DNA of 64,000 nucleotides from Fremontodendron californicum (taxonomy: Eukaryota > Streptophyta > Magnoliopsida > Malvales > Malvaceae): assembly GCA_030761205.1 (NCBI GenBank), contig JAULJL010000032.1, positions 4,531,134 to 4,595,133 on the forward strand. The letters are read 5' to 3'. This document shows positions 34,097 to 47,097 of this stretch, one piece after another. The notes beneath the pieces were generated by a model. It did not search any database and was not told the origin of the DNA. It worked only from the letters and a program-made list of their open reading frames with translations. Position numbers and translations under genes: made by a program. Position 1 is the stretch's first letter. Each line of letters opens with the position of its first letter.

Positions 34097-35040
34097 TGAT
34101 AACTCATATAATTATATAGTTTTTAGTTATGTTTTATTATTGTTTTGTGTCAAATACGAGTTATTATTGTTTAGTCTAATTGTGTTTATGATCTTTTATA
34201 TTTTTATGTAATTTGGTGTTTTTCACAAGTTTCTTTGAGTGATTTCAGATTACTAGAATTAAGGGCAAATCCAGTTCAGTTCCAGTTCCGACACATTTTG
34301 CCATATCAGCTATATCTGGAGTTTCACTGAAGCAATAAGGCTGAAATTTGTAGCCGTGCAAAGCTACGAGGCATATCTATCTTTTTCATGTTTTATACTT
34401 CTTGAAAAGGAGTCGTTTTCCCTAGCGAAATCGACCATCAAGTTGGCTGATGTGCAATGACGTCTGTGCTGACCTGTTTTCGTATTTTGCCCATATCTGC
34501 TTATCCACATCAGCAAATGAGCTGATTCGAATGGCTATGGATCCGTAACTGATACGGGAACCTTTGTCTAGAAGACCATATGATCAGATCAGGCCTCTAA
34601 TATTGACGAAATCGACCATCAAGTTGGCTGATGTGCAATGACGTCTGTGCTGACATGTTTTCGTATTTTGCCCATATCTGCTTATCCACATCATCAAATG
34701 AGCTGATTCCAACGGCTATGGATCCGTAACTGATAGGGGAACCTTTTTTTAGAAGACCATGTGATCAGATCAGGCCTCCAACATTGACGAAATCGACCAT
34801 CAAGTTGGCTGATCAAAATTGTCATACAATATGACGAAAATTGTTAGAAAAATTCACCCACCTATTATACCTACCTTTGAAATTTGTAAACCTTGTCTCT
34901 TGTCATTTAGCCTTCCAAAATGTGTATAAATAGAGGGCCTTGGATGATTGTAGAGGATCATATTGTACATAGGTAGGATATTAGCCATTTTAATAAAATT
35001 CTCTAAGTTTTCTTCTTCTTTCTTTTCTCTAGTTTTCTTT
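34097..35040 (+). repeat. LTR, truncated shortly after TATA (L7)
   Basis: It starts TGATAACTCA (one change from the usual TGATAACTCG) after the PPT and has U3 repeats and TATA at 34925-34932. It ends near 35040 within TTTTCTTTT, where it joins the spacer of another subfamily. Confidence 0.85.
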
Positions 35041-35464
35041 TATTATTTTTATTGTTTTTATTTTTATTTCTTATGTTTCTTTGTTAATTGTGTTTACTGT
35101 TTTTAAGTTCATTTAGGCTGCATAAGTTTCTTTTGTTTAATAGTTCTTTTCTCTTACATATAATTCTTGCATTGGGGGATAATAGCATTACATTAATGAC
35201 AATGTAAGAATTATGTTTGGGGGGAAGAATTTAGGATTTTATTTAGAGTGTTTTGTTTTTGAGTTTTTTTTTTTTGTTTTTCTTTCTGATCTTTGTTTTG
35301 AAAATAACTAGATGTAAATATAATTTTTTTTTAACCCCGGTTAAATGGCGGATAACGGTACTCCGTGATTATTTAAATCGGTTCCATCAGCTACCCACAA
35401 AACTGATATTGTATATAAATTTCTCTTCCAATTTCTCTTTCAATTTTTTTCATTTTTTTTCAGG
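35041..35464 (+). other. Long-form spacer before zinc-finger ORF, with PPT-like run
   Basis: This spacer differs from the ones behind gag-pol I-III and matches parts of 63230-63528 of the derived element. It includes a TTACATTAATGACAATGTAA hairpin and GTTTGGGGGGAAG, homologous to the block downstream of LOG (for example 37380-37580). The module is therefore bounded by direct repeats. Confidence 0.6.
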
Positions 35465-36001
35465 ATGAATGATATTCTCACAAGATTGCAGAAACGATTT
35501 CCTCCTTTTCCTCGAAATATTTTACTGAAGCTTTACCAAGTTCGATTTGAAAGATTAAGAATGCTTATGCACAAAGGGATTCCTGAAGACATACGTTGGA
35601 TAATTGAAGCCAAGCTACGTGAAGATGAATATCTTCCTGTTTTGCATTTACCAGGTACAGGTAGAAGCACTTTTTCAAAGAAGCGACGAGCAAAGCGCAT
35701 GAGTTCAAATTGCCACAAATGTGCACGATGGACGTGTAACGGTAAATGTCGTTCAATTGGGATTCCGTCCTCTAATCGAGATGATAAAATTGAATTCATT
35801 AAGGATGGACTGAGTAAGGAGAATTTGGGTAATATCCAACTTTCTCTTGAGACGCATCCTAGTGGAGACGTACAAAGAGAAATTCTTGATTTATGGCCGC
35901 AATTCCAAAGGGAATGGCAACATCTTGGGAATCTGATGTTAAAAGACCCTGTTTGCCAGCTTGTAAGAAAACTGGATGGGAAGCATATCCTCGACTCATA
36001 G
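35465..36001 (+). CDS. Cys4 zinc-finger, viral NABP-like accessory protein (ZF copy III, variant)
   Basis: Intact 178-codon ORF and the most divergent full copy. It starts MNDI instead of MDDI, and has RFERL, PEDIRWII, AKLRED and RSTFSKK where others have RLERL, PDDIRWLI, AKVRED and RSTFAKK. The Cys residues 83, 86, 91 and 95 and the KKRRAKR core are unchanged, so the changes avoid the putative nucleic-acid-binding part. Its spacer links it to the non-autonomous subfamily at the window end. LOG copy 5 follows after 359 bp. No gag-pol precedes it; the LTR fragment L7 abuts directly. Confidence 0.6.
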   Translation: MNDILTRLQKRFPPFPRNILLKLYQVRFERLRMLMHKGIPEDIRWIIEAKLREDEYLPVLHLPGTGRSTFSKKRRAKRMSSNCHKCARWTCNGKCRSIGIPSSNRDDKIEFIKDGLSKENLGNIQLSLETHPSGDVQREILDLWPQFQREWQHLGNLMLKDPVCQLVRKLDGKHILDS

Positions 36002-36360
36002 AAGGCGTTTAAGCCGTTTCTGGACGTAAAACCAGAGGAAGATGTGAGCCACAATCACAACTACAATAAATGACTTCTCAGCTTTTGGTTTGATTTGCAA
36101 TAACTTCATTTTGGTTTAATTTACGTGTTGTTCGTTTTGTGTAATTATTCTCTCTTTTTTTATTTGTCTTTTACGGTTGATTTTTCTTCTCTTTTTGATT
36201 TTCTTCCTGAAATCACGCAAAAATCTTTTGTTAGGTTAACATTTTCTTCTGATAGGTCAGATACACTTTCGGCGACATTATTACTCTTGTCTGATTCACT
36301 ACTCAGTCCTCTATATATTACACCATGTACTCATTCTCTTTCAGGCACTCGAAAAAAAAA
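36002..36360 (+). other. ZF-LOG spacer, single 123-bp unit
   Basis: Same layout as 30853-31340 but with one 123-bp unit. The acceptor TTCTCTTTCAG lies just before LOG. An overlapping open frame (36125-36454, 109 codons) is not trusted as a gene. Confidence 0.55.
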
Positions 36361-37008
36361 ATGGAAAGTACTTCGTCCCAGCGCATTAAAAAAATTTGTG
36401 TCTTTGGAGGTGCTTATCCAGGGAAAAATAACATATTTGCTGATGAAGCCATAAGAGTTGGAGTAATACTTGCCCAACAAAAGATCCAGTTGATTTATGG
36501 AGGTGGTAGTACGGGTTTAATGGGAGCAGTCGCTACAGCAGCACACGCCGGAGGAAGTCCAGTTCTAGGAGTCGTGCCAAAACTATTCACAGATTTTTGT
36601 GGACCTACCGTGGGTAAGGAAATACAAGTCTGGAGTATCCCTGAACGGATAACAATCATGTACCATTCTGCCGATGCATTCATTGCTTTACCAGGAGGTC
36701 TGGGTACATTGGAAGAAATAGCTTGCGTGGCTTCTTGGTCATCTTTGGTCACAAATAAGAAACCCATTGGTTTGCTTAATATTAATGGTTATTTTAGTAA
36801 TTTGCTTTCATATTTAGATAATGCTGTGGATAATGGATTCATGTTTTCAGAGGCAAGGAGAACCATAATTTCTGCTACAACCATTGAAGATTTACTCAAA
36901 AAGCTCCAAGCTTATGAGTATTTATCTGCTACGGTTGTTTCGCAAACGCTCGTAAAAAGAAAAAGAGATATGGACGAGCAAGGAGTGGATTGCACTTTGT
37001 CTTTGTGA
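36361..37008 (+). CDS. LOG-family cytokinin riboside 5'-monophosphate phosphoribohydrolase (LOG copy 5)
   Basis: Intact, 215 codons from MESTSS; an in-frame Met at 36325 would add 12 residues. All family motifs are present: YGGGSTGLMG, Arg96, PGGLGTLEE. The protein is practically the same as LOG copy 4, including VVPK and QTLVKRK, although its neighbouring zinc-finger ORF is the divergent one. This suggests recombination or gene conversion between subfamilies. The 3' region that follows is cut at 37839. Confidence 0.9.
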   Translation: MESTSSQRIKKICVFGGAYPGKNNIFADEAIRVGVILAQQKIQLIYGGGSTGLMGAVATAAHAGGSPVLGVVPKLFTDFCGPTVGKEIQVWSIPERITIMYHSADAFIALPGGLGTLEEIACVASWSSLVTNKKPIGLLNINGYFSNLLSYLDNAVDNGFMFSEARRTIISATTIEDLLKKLQAYEYLSATVVSQTLVKRKRDMDEQGVDCTLSL

Positions 37009-37839
37009 CATTATCTAACATTTTGCTTGTTGTGTCTCAGTTATAATAAGTGGTTAGCAACCTCTGCAGGTAATATCTCCTAAATTCTACCTTTAAAATT
37101 TGACATTGGGGACAATGTCATATTTTAGTAGGGGGTAAGAGACATATTTTGTTAATTAAAAAAAAAAAAAAAGTTGTTGTGTTTTAAGCCATTTAGAAGT
37201 ATTCATTCTGAACAAGGTCTGAGTAAGGGAGACTTGAGACATATCTTGTCAGTTTGATTTCTTCTTTTGAAAAAAAAAAAAAAAAATAGTTTGTTTAGAA
37301 GTATTCATTCTGAACAAGGTCTGAGTAAGGGAGACTTGAGACATACCTTGTCAGTTTGATTTTAATCTTTTTATGTTTACTTGTTAATTTTTGTTTACTA
37401 TTTTAGGATTATTTAGGTTGCATGAGTTTGTTTTGTTTTGAGTCTTAGTTATTCCTATTCTTATGTTATTAGTTCTTTTCTCTTACACATGATTCTTTCA
37501 TTTGTGTTAATAGACTTACATTGAGGACAATGTAAGAATTAAGTGTGGGGGGAATGATTTAGGATTTCTTTTATTTTTGTCTACTATTTTTTTTTATGAG
37601 TCTTTATTATAATTTTTAGTGTGTTTTAGTTCCTTTTTAATACAATGATGAGATATGAATTGCATAAGTCTAAAACAGAGTTATTAGTGAGAAGATTTTC
37701 ATGAGAATTGAGCTTGATATCATTCTTTTTTTTTATGAGCCAATGTTGATATGATATGTTGATGGAGAAAGAAGCATGTTTAGACTTGATATTGACTTGT
37801 ATAATCATCCTTGTGAGTTTTTGAGCCTATAATGATTGA
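37009..37839 (+). other. 3' non-coding region, truncated
   Basis: The first 830 bp of the usual 3' region: hairpins, 88-bp repeats and one PPT-like G-run near 37543. At 37840 it switches to gag on the minus strand with about one shared base. Confidence 0.72.
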
Positions 37840-39046
37840 TAGAAAGAGCTTTAACAAGATCTTCAAGAGAAGTACCTGAACTTTGGGTGGGTGGTAGTTG
37901 TTGTCGGGTTTGGTATGGTTGTTGCACTCTTTGCTGAAAACCCGGTGGCCTGTGGTCAAATGGTGGAGGAATAGTTTGTGATTGGTTCCCTCCATAATTG
38001 AAGTTTGGATGATCCCTCCATCCTGGATTGTAAGTGTTTGAGTAGGGATCATATTTCCTTGATTGGTTCTGAAATCCACCCATGGCATTCACATGTTCAT
38101 TGGTATCCTCTTGAAGTGTTGGACACATATCAGTTTGGTGCCCTATGTTTGAACATATGCCACAAGCCTTTATTTGTTGTATTTTACCTACAGCCAATTG
38201 TTGAACAAGAGAAGTCAGTTTATCAAATTTTTGTTCAAGGGATGATATACTTACCTCATTAACTCTCTTGGGTTGTGGTGGTGGATCTTGTCTCATTGAG
38301 AACTGTTGAGAATTGGCTGCCATGTTGGAGATTAATGTTCTAGCAGCCCTGGGAGTCTTATCAACTAGAGCTCCCCCACTAGCGGCATCTATCATACTTC
38401 TCTCCATGGGCATGAGACCTTCATAGAAGTATTGGATGAGAAGTTGTTCACTTATTTGATGGTGTGGACATGATGCACAAAGTTTCTTGAACCTCTCCCA
38501 ATATTCATATAAGGACTCTCCGTTGTATTGCCGAATCCCACATATCTCTTTCCTAATGTTGGCAGCCTTAGATGCTGGGAAATACCTTTCCAAGAATGCT
38601 TTCTTCAAATCATTCCATGTAGTGATGGTCCCGGATGGTAGATAGTAGAGCCATTCCTTTGCTGAATCAGCTAGAGAGAATGGGAAGGCTCTCAACTTAA
38701 CTTGCTCTTCCGTGACCCCTGTTGGTCTCATACTTGAGCAAACTACATGGAATTCCTTGAGGTGCTTATTTGGATCCTCTCCTGCAAAACCATGAAAAGT
38801 TGGGAGAAGATGAATCAAACCAGATTTTAATTCAAAAGCTACCTCAAGATTAGCATATTCAATGCATAATGGTTGTTGACCCAAGTCCGGAGCGGCTAGC
38901 TCCTTGAGAGTTCGGTTGTCAGCTGCTGCCATCTCTCCTTGCTCCTCTTGGATGTTTTGGATCAACTCCTCGATTGGTTGTTGGTGAGAAGTTATAAATT
39001 CCCGAATTTTCCTAAGTCGTAAGTCTTCTTCGGGAGCTTGGAACAT
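37840..39046 (-). pseudogene. Gag N-terminal fragment with intact start
   Basis: About 402 codons of gag read from ATG 39046 on the minus strand. They include the capsid-like domain and the CCHC knuckle CGICSNIGHQTDMC, then break within LVKALS. Unlike copies I and III it has neither early stop, so this segment shows the original reading frame: Glu at codon 35 and Arg at codon 45. Leader, PBS and LTR follow upstream in normal order, so this is the genuine 5' end of an element whose remainder is missing. Confidence 0.87.
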
Positions 39047-39132
39047 TCACTAATAAAAAAAAAAATAAGAAAGTAAATAATTAGAACAGAAAATAAGAAT
39101 AAACCAATAAACTAATAAACTAAAGAAAGCAA

Positions 39133-39150
39133 TCCCCGGCAACGGCGCCA
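39133..39150 (-). other. Primer-binding site (tRNA-Asp type)
   Basis: A perfect 18-base complement to the 3' end of plant tRNA-Asp, six bases from the LTR end at 39157. The leader between PBS and gag ATG (39047-39132) is 86 bp. Confidence 0.88.
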
Positions 39151-39156
39151 AAAATT

Positions 39157-39975
39157 TGATGCACCCAAAAGAGTGTATCTTATTTAACCTTGCACTAAAA
39201 AGATAAATTGTAAGTATAGTAGTTAGCAAGGGTCGAGTCCTCAGGGATTGGGTTTTAGTTTATAAGTTAATAGTTTAAAACTTAAATTCAAGAACAATAA
39301 AAGAAAAGGGGTTTTTGAAGCCAGATTTAAACTAAAGTAAATAATAAGAAGAAGATGCAAGGCGGTATAACCAGCCAATAAAAATATATATACTAAATTA
39401 GGCGGTATAACCAGCCAATAAAAATATATATACTAAATTAGGCGGTATAACCAGCCAATAAAAGTAAAACAAAGTTAATATACAAATTAGGCGGTATAAC
39501 CAGCCAATAAAAATAAATATACTTTTAAAAATAAGCAAACTAGAAAAGTAAGAAAACAAATAAGTAAGAAGAATCAAATATGAAAAATATGGTTAAGGTT
39601 TCATTCTCCACCACTAGACATCATTAAGAATCAATTTCAGATCTATCAATATCAACCAACTATCAAAGTTAACAACCGTAGATAACAACAAGCTCTGTTA
39701 TCCCAATCTTTCCTTAGTTTGTCGTTAAATAGAACAAGCTCTCTATTTAATCTCTAACCATTAAACAACCTAGAATAAGCTCTCTAAATTCAATTTAATG
39801 GCAGCTTTATGATGAGAAAGATAGGTTGATCTAAGCAACAAACACATAAGCTCGGATTGTTCAACTTAGGTTATGTTCCACTTTGCAATTATTGAAAACT
39901 TGACCATAATCATTAATCACAAATTGCCACTTATGAATAGGAAATCAAGACAATTACACGGATCAAGATTCCTAA
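39157..39975 (-). repeat. LTR fragment, minus strand (L8)
   Basis: It begins with the exact LTR end TGATGCACCC beside the PBS, includes the hairpin array, and breaks at 39975, flipping to L9. Confidence 0.85.
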
Positions 39976-41252
39976 TTGTTTAGTCTAATTGTGTTTATGA
40001 TCTTTTATATTTTTATGTAATTTGGTGTTTTTCACAAGTTTCTTTGAGTGATTTCAGATTACTAGAATTAAGGGCAAATCCAGTTCAGTTCCAGTTCCGA
40101 CACATTTTTCCATATCAGCTATATCTGGAGTTTCACTGAAGCAATAAGGCTGAAATTTGTAGCCGTGCAAAGCTAAGAGGCATATCTATCTTTTTCATGT
40201 TTTATACTTCTTGAAACGGAGTCGTTTTCCCTAGCGAAATCGACCATCAAGTTGGCTGATGTGCAATGATGTCTGTGCTGACCTGTTTTCGTATTTTGCC
40301 CATATCTGCTTATCCACATCAGAAAATGAGTTGATTCCAATGGCTATGGATCCGTAACTGATACGGGAACCTTTGTCTAGAAGACCATATGATCAGATCA
40401 GGCCTCTAATATTGACGAAATCGACCATCAAGTTGGCTGATGTGCAATGACGTCTGTGCTGACATGTTTTCGTATTTTGCCCATATCTGCTTATCCACAT
40501 CAGCAAATGAGCTGATTCCAACGGCTATAAATCCGTAACTGATAGGGGAACCTTTTTCTAGAAGACCATGTGATCAGATCAGGCCTCCAACATTGACGAA
40601 ATCGACCATCAAGTTGGCTGATCAAAATTGTCATACAATATGACGAAAATTGTTAGAAAAATTCACCCACCTATTATACCTACCTTTGAAATTTGTAAAG
40701 CTTGTCTCTTGTCATTTAGCCTTCCAAAATGTGTATAAATAGAGGGCCTTGGATGATTGTAGAGGATCATATTGTAGATAGGTAGGATATTAGCCATTTT
40801 AATAAAATTCTCTAAGTTTTCTTCTTCTTTCTTTTCTCTAGTTTTCTTTCTTTTCTCTAGTTTTCTTTTTCTTTAGAGAGAGCAAGAGGTTGGATAATTA
40901 ATATTCTTCCTCTTCTTCTTTCTTTCTTTTATTTTCTTCTTAGATTTTCTTTAATTTTATGTTTATGTTTATAATGCCTATGCTAGGCTAAACTTCTATT
41001 TGGTTAAGGGTGATTTCAAAGCCCTAGACATGTTTTGTGATTGATTTTCAGATTCTATCTATCATTAATTTTCTATCAAAGTTGCTTATGTTTTTCTACA
41101 AGAATTGTTCATGATGTTGTCTTGATTTATTTAGGTGTACAACTAGATAGATCTTGATAATTATCTATTGCTAGTTTAGGAATCTTGATCCGTGTAATTG
41201 TCTTGATTTCCTATTCATAAGTGGCAATTTGTGATTAATGATTATGGTCAAG
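39975..41252 (+). repeat. LTR fragment, plus strand (L9)
   Basis: It starts about 70 bp inside the LTR and carries two U3 units and TATA near 40733. It stops at 41249-41252, a CAAG shared with the next, inverted segment. Confidence 0.85.
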
Positions 41253-42969
41253 GCGGTATAACCAGCCAATAAAAATATATATACTAAATTAGGCGGTATA
41301 ACCAGCCAATAAAAATATATATACTAAATTAGGCGGTATAACCAGCCAATAAAAGTAAAACAAAGTTAATATACAAATTAGGCGGTATAACCAGCCAATA
41401 AAAATAAATATACTTTTAAAAATAAGCAAACTAGAAAAGTAAGAAAACAAATAAGTAAGAAGAATCAAATATGAAAAATATGGTTAAGGTTTCATTCTCC
41501 ACCACTAGACATCATTAAGAATCAATTTCAGATCTATCAATATCAACCAACTATCAAAGTTAACAACCGTAGATAACAACAAGCTCTGTTATCCCAATCT
41601 TTCCTTAGTTTGTCGTTAAATAGAACAAGCTCTCTATTTAATCTCTAACCATCAAACAACCTAGAATAAGCTCTCTAAATTCAATTTAATGGCAGCTTTA
41701 TGATGAGAAAGATAGGTTGATCTAAGCAACAAACACATAAGCTCGGATTGTTCAACTTAGGTTATGTTCCACTTTGCAATTATTGAAAACTTGACCATAA
41801 TCATTAATCACAAATTGCCACTTATGAATAGGAAATCAAGACAATTACACGGATCAAGATTCCTAAACTAGCAATAGATAATTATCAAGATCTATCTAGT
41901 TGTACACCTAAATAAATCAAGACAACATCATGAACAATTCTTGTAGAAAAACATAAGCAACTTTGATAGAAAATTAATGATAGATAGAATCTGAAAATCA
42001 ATCACAAAACATGTCTAGGGCTTTGAAATCACCCTTAACCAAATAGAAGTTTAGCCTAGCATAGGCATTATAAACATAAACATAAAATTAAAGAAAATCT
42101 AAGAAGAAAATAAAAGAAAGAAAGAAGAAGAGGAAGAATATTAATTATCCAACCTCTTGCTCTCTCTAAAGAAAAAGAAAACTAGAGAAAAGAAAGAAAA
42201 CTAGAGAAAAGAAAGAAGAAGAAAACTTAGAGAATTTTATTAAAATGGCTAATATCCTACCTATCTACAATATGATCCCTTACAATCATCCAAGGCCCTC
42301 TATTTATACACATTTTGGAGGGCTAAATGACAAGAGACAAGCTTTACAAATTTCAAAGGTAGGTATATGACGATTTTGATCAGCCAACTTGATGGTCGAT
42401 TTCGTCAATATTGGAGGCCTGATCGGATCACATGGTCTTCTAGGCAAAGGTTCCCCTATCCGTTACGGAACCATAGCCGTTGGAATCAGCTCATTTGCTG
42501 ATGTGGTTAAGCCGATATGGGCAAAATACGAAAACATGTCAGCACAGACGTCATTGCACATCAGCCACCTTGATGGTCGATTTCTTCAATATTGGAGGCC
42601 TGATATGATCACATGGTCTTCTAGACAAAGGTTTCCCTATCAGTTACGGAACCATAGCCGTTAGAATCAGCTCATTTTCTGATGTGGATAAGAAGATATG
42701 GGCATAATACGAAAACATGTCAGCACAGACGTCATTGCACATCAGCCAACTTGATGGTCGATTTCGCTAGGGAAAACGACTCCGTTTTAAGAAGTGTAAA
42801 ACATGAAAAAGATAGATATGCCTCTTGGCTTTGCATGGCTACAAATTTCAGCCTTATTGCTTCAGTGAAACTCGAGATATAGCTGATATGGCAAAAGGTG
42901 TCGGAACTGAAACTGAACTGGATTTGCCCTTAATTCTAGTAATCTGAAATCACTCAAAGAAACTTGTGA
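41249..42969 (-). repeat. LTR fragment, minus strand (L10)
   Basis: It runs from the hairpin array to about 90 bp short of the LTR start, ending at 42969. It then joins another LTR in the same orientation, near that LTR's end, so the LTRs are tandem with an internal deletion. Confidence 0.83.
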
Positions 42970-45000
42970 TGTATCTTATTTAACCTTGCACTAAAAAGAT
43001 AAATTGTAAGTATAGTAGTTAGCAAGGGTCGAGTCCTCAGGGATTGGGTTTTAGTTTATAAGTTAATAGTTTAAAACTTAAATTCAAGAACAATAAAAGA
43101 AAAGGGGTTTTTGAAGCCAGATTTAAACTAAAGTAAATAATAAGAAGAAGATGCAAGGCGGTATAACCAGCCAATAAAAATATATATACTAAATTAGGCG
43201 GTATAACCAGCCAATAAAAATATATATACTAAATTAGGCGGTATAACCAGCCAATAAAAGTAAAACAAAGTTAATATACAAATTAGGCGGTATAACCAGC
43301 CAATAAAAATAAATATACTTTTAAAAATAAGCAAACTAGAAAAGTAAGAAAACAAATAAGTAAGAAGAATCAAATATGAAAAATATGGTTAAGGTTTCAT
43401 TCTCCACCACTAGACATCATTAAGAATCAATTTCAGATCTATCAATATCAACCAACTATCAAAGTTAACAACCGTAGATAACAACAAGCTCTGTTATCCC
43501 AATCTTTCCTTAGTTTGTCGTTAAATAGAACAAGCTCTCTATTTAATCTCTAACCATTAAACAACCTAGAATAAGCTCTCTAAATTCAATTTAATGGCAG
43601 CTTTATGATGAGAAAGATAGGTTGATCTAAGCAACAAACACATAAGCTCGGATTGTTCAACTTAGGTTATGTTCCACTTTGCAATTATTGAAAACTTGAC
43701 CATAATCATTAATCACAAATTGCCACTTATGAATAGGAAATCAAGACAATTACACGGATCAAGATTCCTAAACTAGCAATAGATAATTATCAAGATCTAT
43801 CTAGTTGTACACCTAAATAAATCAAGACAACATCATGAACAATTCTTGTAGAAAAACATAAGCAACTTTGATAGAAAATTAATGATAGATAGAATCTGAA
43901 AATCAATCACAAAACATGTCTAGGGCTTTGAAATCACCCTTAACCAAATAGAAGTTTAGCCTAGCATAGGCATTATAAACATAAACATAAAATTAAAGAA
44001 AATCTAAGAAGAAAATAAAAGAAAGAAAGAAGAAGAGGAAGAATATTAATTATCCAACCTCTTGCTCTCTCTAAAGAAAAAGAAAACTAGAGAAAAGAAA
44101 GAAAACTAGAGAAAAGAAAGAAGAAGAAAACTTAGAGAATTTTATTAAAATGGCTAATATCCTACCTATCTACAATATGATCCCTTACAATCATCCAAGG
44201 CCCTCTATTTATACACATTTTGGAGGGCTAAATGACAAGAGACAAGCTTTACAAATTTCAAAGGTAGGTATATGACGATTTTGATCAGCCAACTTGATGG
44301 TCGATTTCGTCAATATTGGAGGCCTGATCGGATCACATGGTCTTCTAGACAAAGGTTCCCCTATCCGTTACGGAACCATAGCCGTTGGAATCAGCTCATT
44401 TGCTGATGTGGTTAAGCCGATATGGGCAAAATACGAAAACATGTCAGCACAGACGTCATTGCACATCAGCCACCTTGATGGTCGATTTCTTCAATATTGG
44501 AGGCCTGATATGATCACATGGTCTTCTAGACAAAGGTTTCCCTATCAGTTACGGAACCATAGCCATTAGAATCAGCTCATTTTCTGATGTGGATAAGAAG
44601 ATATGGGCATAATACGAAAACATGTCAGCACAGACGTCATTGCACATCAGCCAACTTGATGGTCGATTTCGCTAGGGAAAACGACTCCGTTTTAAGAAGT
44701 GTAAAACATGAAAAAGATAGATATACCTCTTGGCTTTGCATGGCTACAAATTTCAGCCTTATTGCTTCAGTGAAACTCGAGATATAGCTGATATGGCAAA
44801 AGGTGTCGGAACTGAAACTGAACTGGATTTGCCCTTAATTCTAGTAATCTGAAATCACTCAAAGAAACTTGTGAAAAACACCAAAATACATAAAAATATA
44901 AAAGATCATAAACACAATTAGACTAAACAATAATAACTCGTATTTGACACAAAACAATAATAAAACATAACTAAAAACTATATAATTATACGAGTTATCA
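42970..45000 (-). repeat. 3' LTR of minus-strand element (L11)
   Basis: It has the hairpin array, TATA and two U3 units, and ends at CGAGTTATCA (45000) next to the PPT complement. About 16 bp at the TGCATCA end are missing. Confidence 0.88.
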
Positions 45001-47097
45001 CACCCCCACACTTAGATTGTTGCTAGTCCCTAGCAACGACTCAATAAAAATAAAATAAGAAAATCTAATTTAATCCATTTTCGTAGGAAATCACGGTGGC
45101 ACTTAGCATGTGACACAAGCCTTTAAACCCCTAGGTGTCCCTAGTGGACGAGTTTAGTCTCGTGAGGGTTTACTAGAACGATACCCACAAACATTGAAAA
45201 ACTAAAATATAAATAAACTGCATATACTAAAAATATTTACTCCTAATCCTTTCAATACAAATTAGAGACAATATTTGAACAAGTCTTATAAACTAATCAA
45301 TAGCTTAAAGAATTTCACAAAAAATCATGCTTGAATGTAAATTGTTTGAGTTAAGCCAATATTAGCATAACATATCTCAATCAAAATATTGCATGTTCAA
45401 ATTTAATCTCAACTTCTCACATGGGATACCCTCATGATTTTCACTCTTTAAAGTAGTGGTGAAGTGTTTACACTCAATCAATCTCATGAAAACAGTTCTA
45501 CCATATTCTTGCTTGTCCACCTATTCTCCACTATTTAGATCATACAACTTCATGAATCAAGAGGTCTTTAATCAAGGTTGTAATGGGGCCAAGGGGTTTG
45601 TAATGTGGTTGAAGAACAAAAGGATAAAGATATCACAAAGGTTCCAAAGAGTTCATAAAGTTTAGAGACATAAAAAGATCATACAAAGAAACTTCTCAAA
45701 ACTCTTTACAAGTACATAGTCACCTAGGCCGGATATTCATGTTGGGCCTTTTCTTCATTCTAAACGACTTTGTAACATCTTTTTCTTTTTCCACAAATTC
45801 AAGAGATGATTCATATATATTTTTTTTTTACATAGGAATGTATTTGCCAGTATTTCATTTCTTTTTCTCTTGACTTTTCTTTTCTTTCCCCCCCACACTT
45901 ATTTCTTGTTTCTAACCCAAATTTTTAACTAAAAATATCCCTTGTCTTTGCAACTTGTCTCAAAACATGCTAATTCATCTTTGGAACAAAGGTAAAGATA
46001 TAAGTATATTTAGGTTAGGGACAAGTTATGGTTACCAAAGAGATAGCTTATTCAATGTAGGCTCAAATTGGTTCACTAAGGGTGTGTTCTCTTGGAACAT
46101 CAATAAGGGATGGCTGTTTGGCTCTGGCTAAAAATCCTAATGCCTCTATCATATTCATGTTGTCACATGTATCAATATAGTCTCAAACGGTTTAAAGCAA
46201 GTTCTAGAGAATCATGTAATCATAAGAGCACTCAAGAAAGAAATTAGATTGATTTGTATAATGCATCAATCATTATAGGCTCAAAAACTCACAAGGATGA
46301 TTATACAAGTCAGATTAAGTCTAAACATGCTTCTTTCTCAATCAACATATCATATTAACATTGGCTCATAAAAAGGTTGACATCAAGCTCAATTCTCATG
46401 AAAATCTTCTCACTAATAACCAGTTTAGACCTATGCAATTCATATCTCATCATTGTATTAAAAAGGAACTAAAACACACTAAAAATAATAATAATAATAA
46501 AGACTCATAAAAAAAAAATAGTAGACAAAAATAAAAGAAATCCTAAATCATTCCCCCCACACTTAATTCTTACATTGTCCTCAATGTAAGTCTATTAACA
46601 CAAATGAAAGAATCATGTGTAAGGGAAAAGAACTAATAACATAAGAATAGGAACAACTAAGACTCAAAACAAAACAAACTCATGCAACCTAAATAATCCT
46701 AAAATACTAAACAAAAATTAACAAGTAAACATAAAAAGATTAAAATCAAACTGACAAGGTATGTCTCAAGTCTCCCTTACTCAGACCTTGTTCAGAATGA
46801 ATACTTCTAAATTGCTTAAAACACAACAAACTCTATTTTTTTTTTTTTTTTGAAAAGAAGAAATCAAACTGACAAGGTATGTCTCAAGTCTCCCTTACTC
46901 AGGCCTTGTTCAGAATGAATACTTCTTAATTTTTTTTTTTTTTTGTTAGATTAGCAAAATATGTCCCTTACCCCCTACTAAAATATGACATTGTCCCCAA
47001 TGTCAAATTTTAAAGGTAGAATTTAGGAGATATTACCTGCAGAGGTTGCTAACCACTTATTATAACTGAGACACAACAAGCAAAATGTTAGATAATG
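45001..47097 (-). other. 3' non-coding region, minus strand
   Basis: The same block as 12803-14925: PPT, two internal G-runs, hairpins and 88-bp repeats. No gene is seen. Confidence 0.74.

Noticed and set aside
35465..36001. Env-like gene in the position usual for Athila
   Set aside because: The 178-codon product has no signal peptide, no membrane segment and no glycosylation pattern; it has a basic stretch and a Cys cluster instead.
39361..39507. CRISPR-like array of four short repeats (GGCGGTATAACCAGCC)
   Set aside because: Spacers are near-identical AT-rich sequence, the array lies inside plant LTRs, and no cas genes are present. It is a tandem hairpin repeat.
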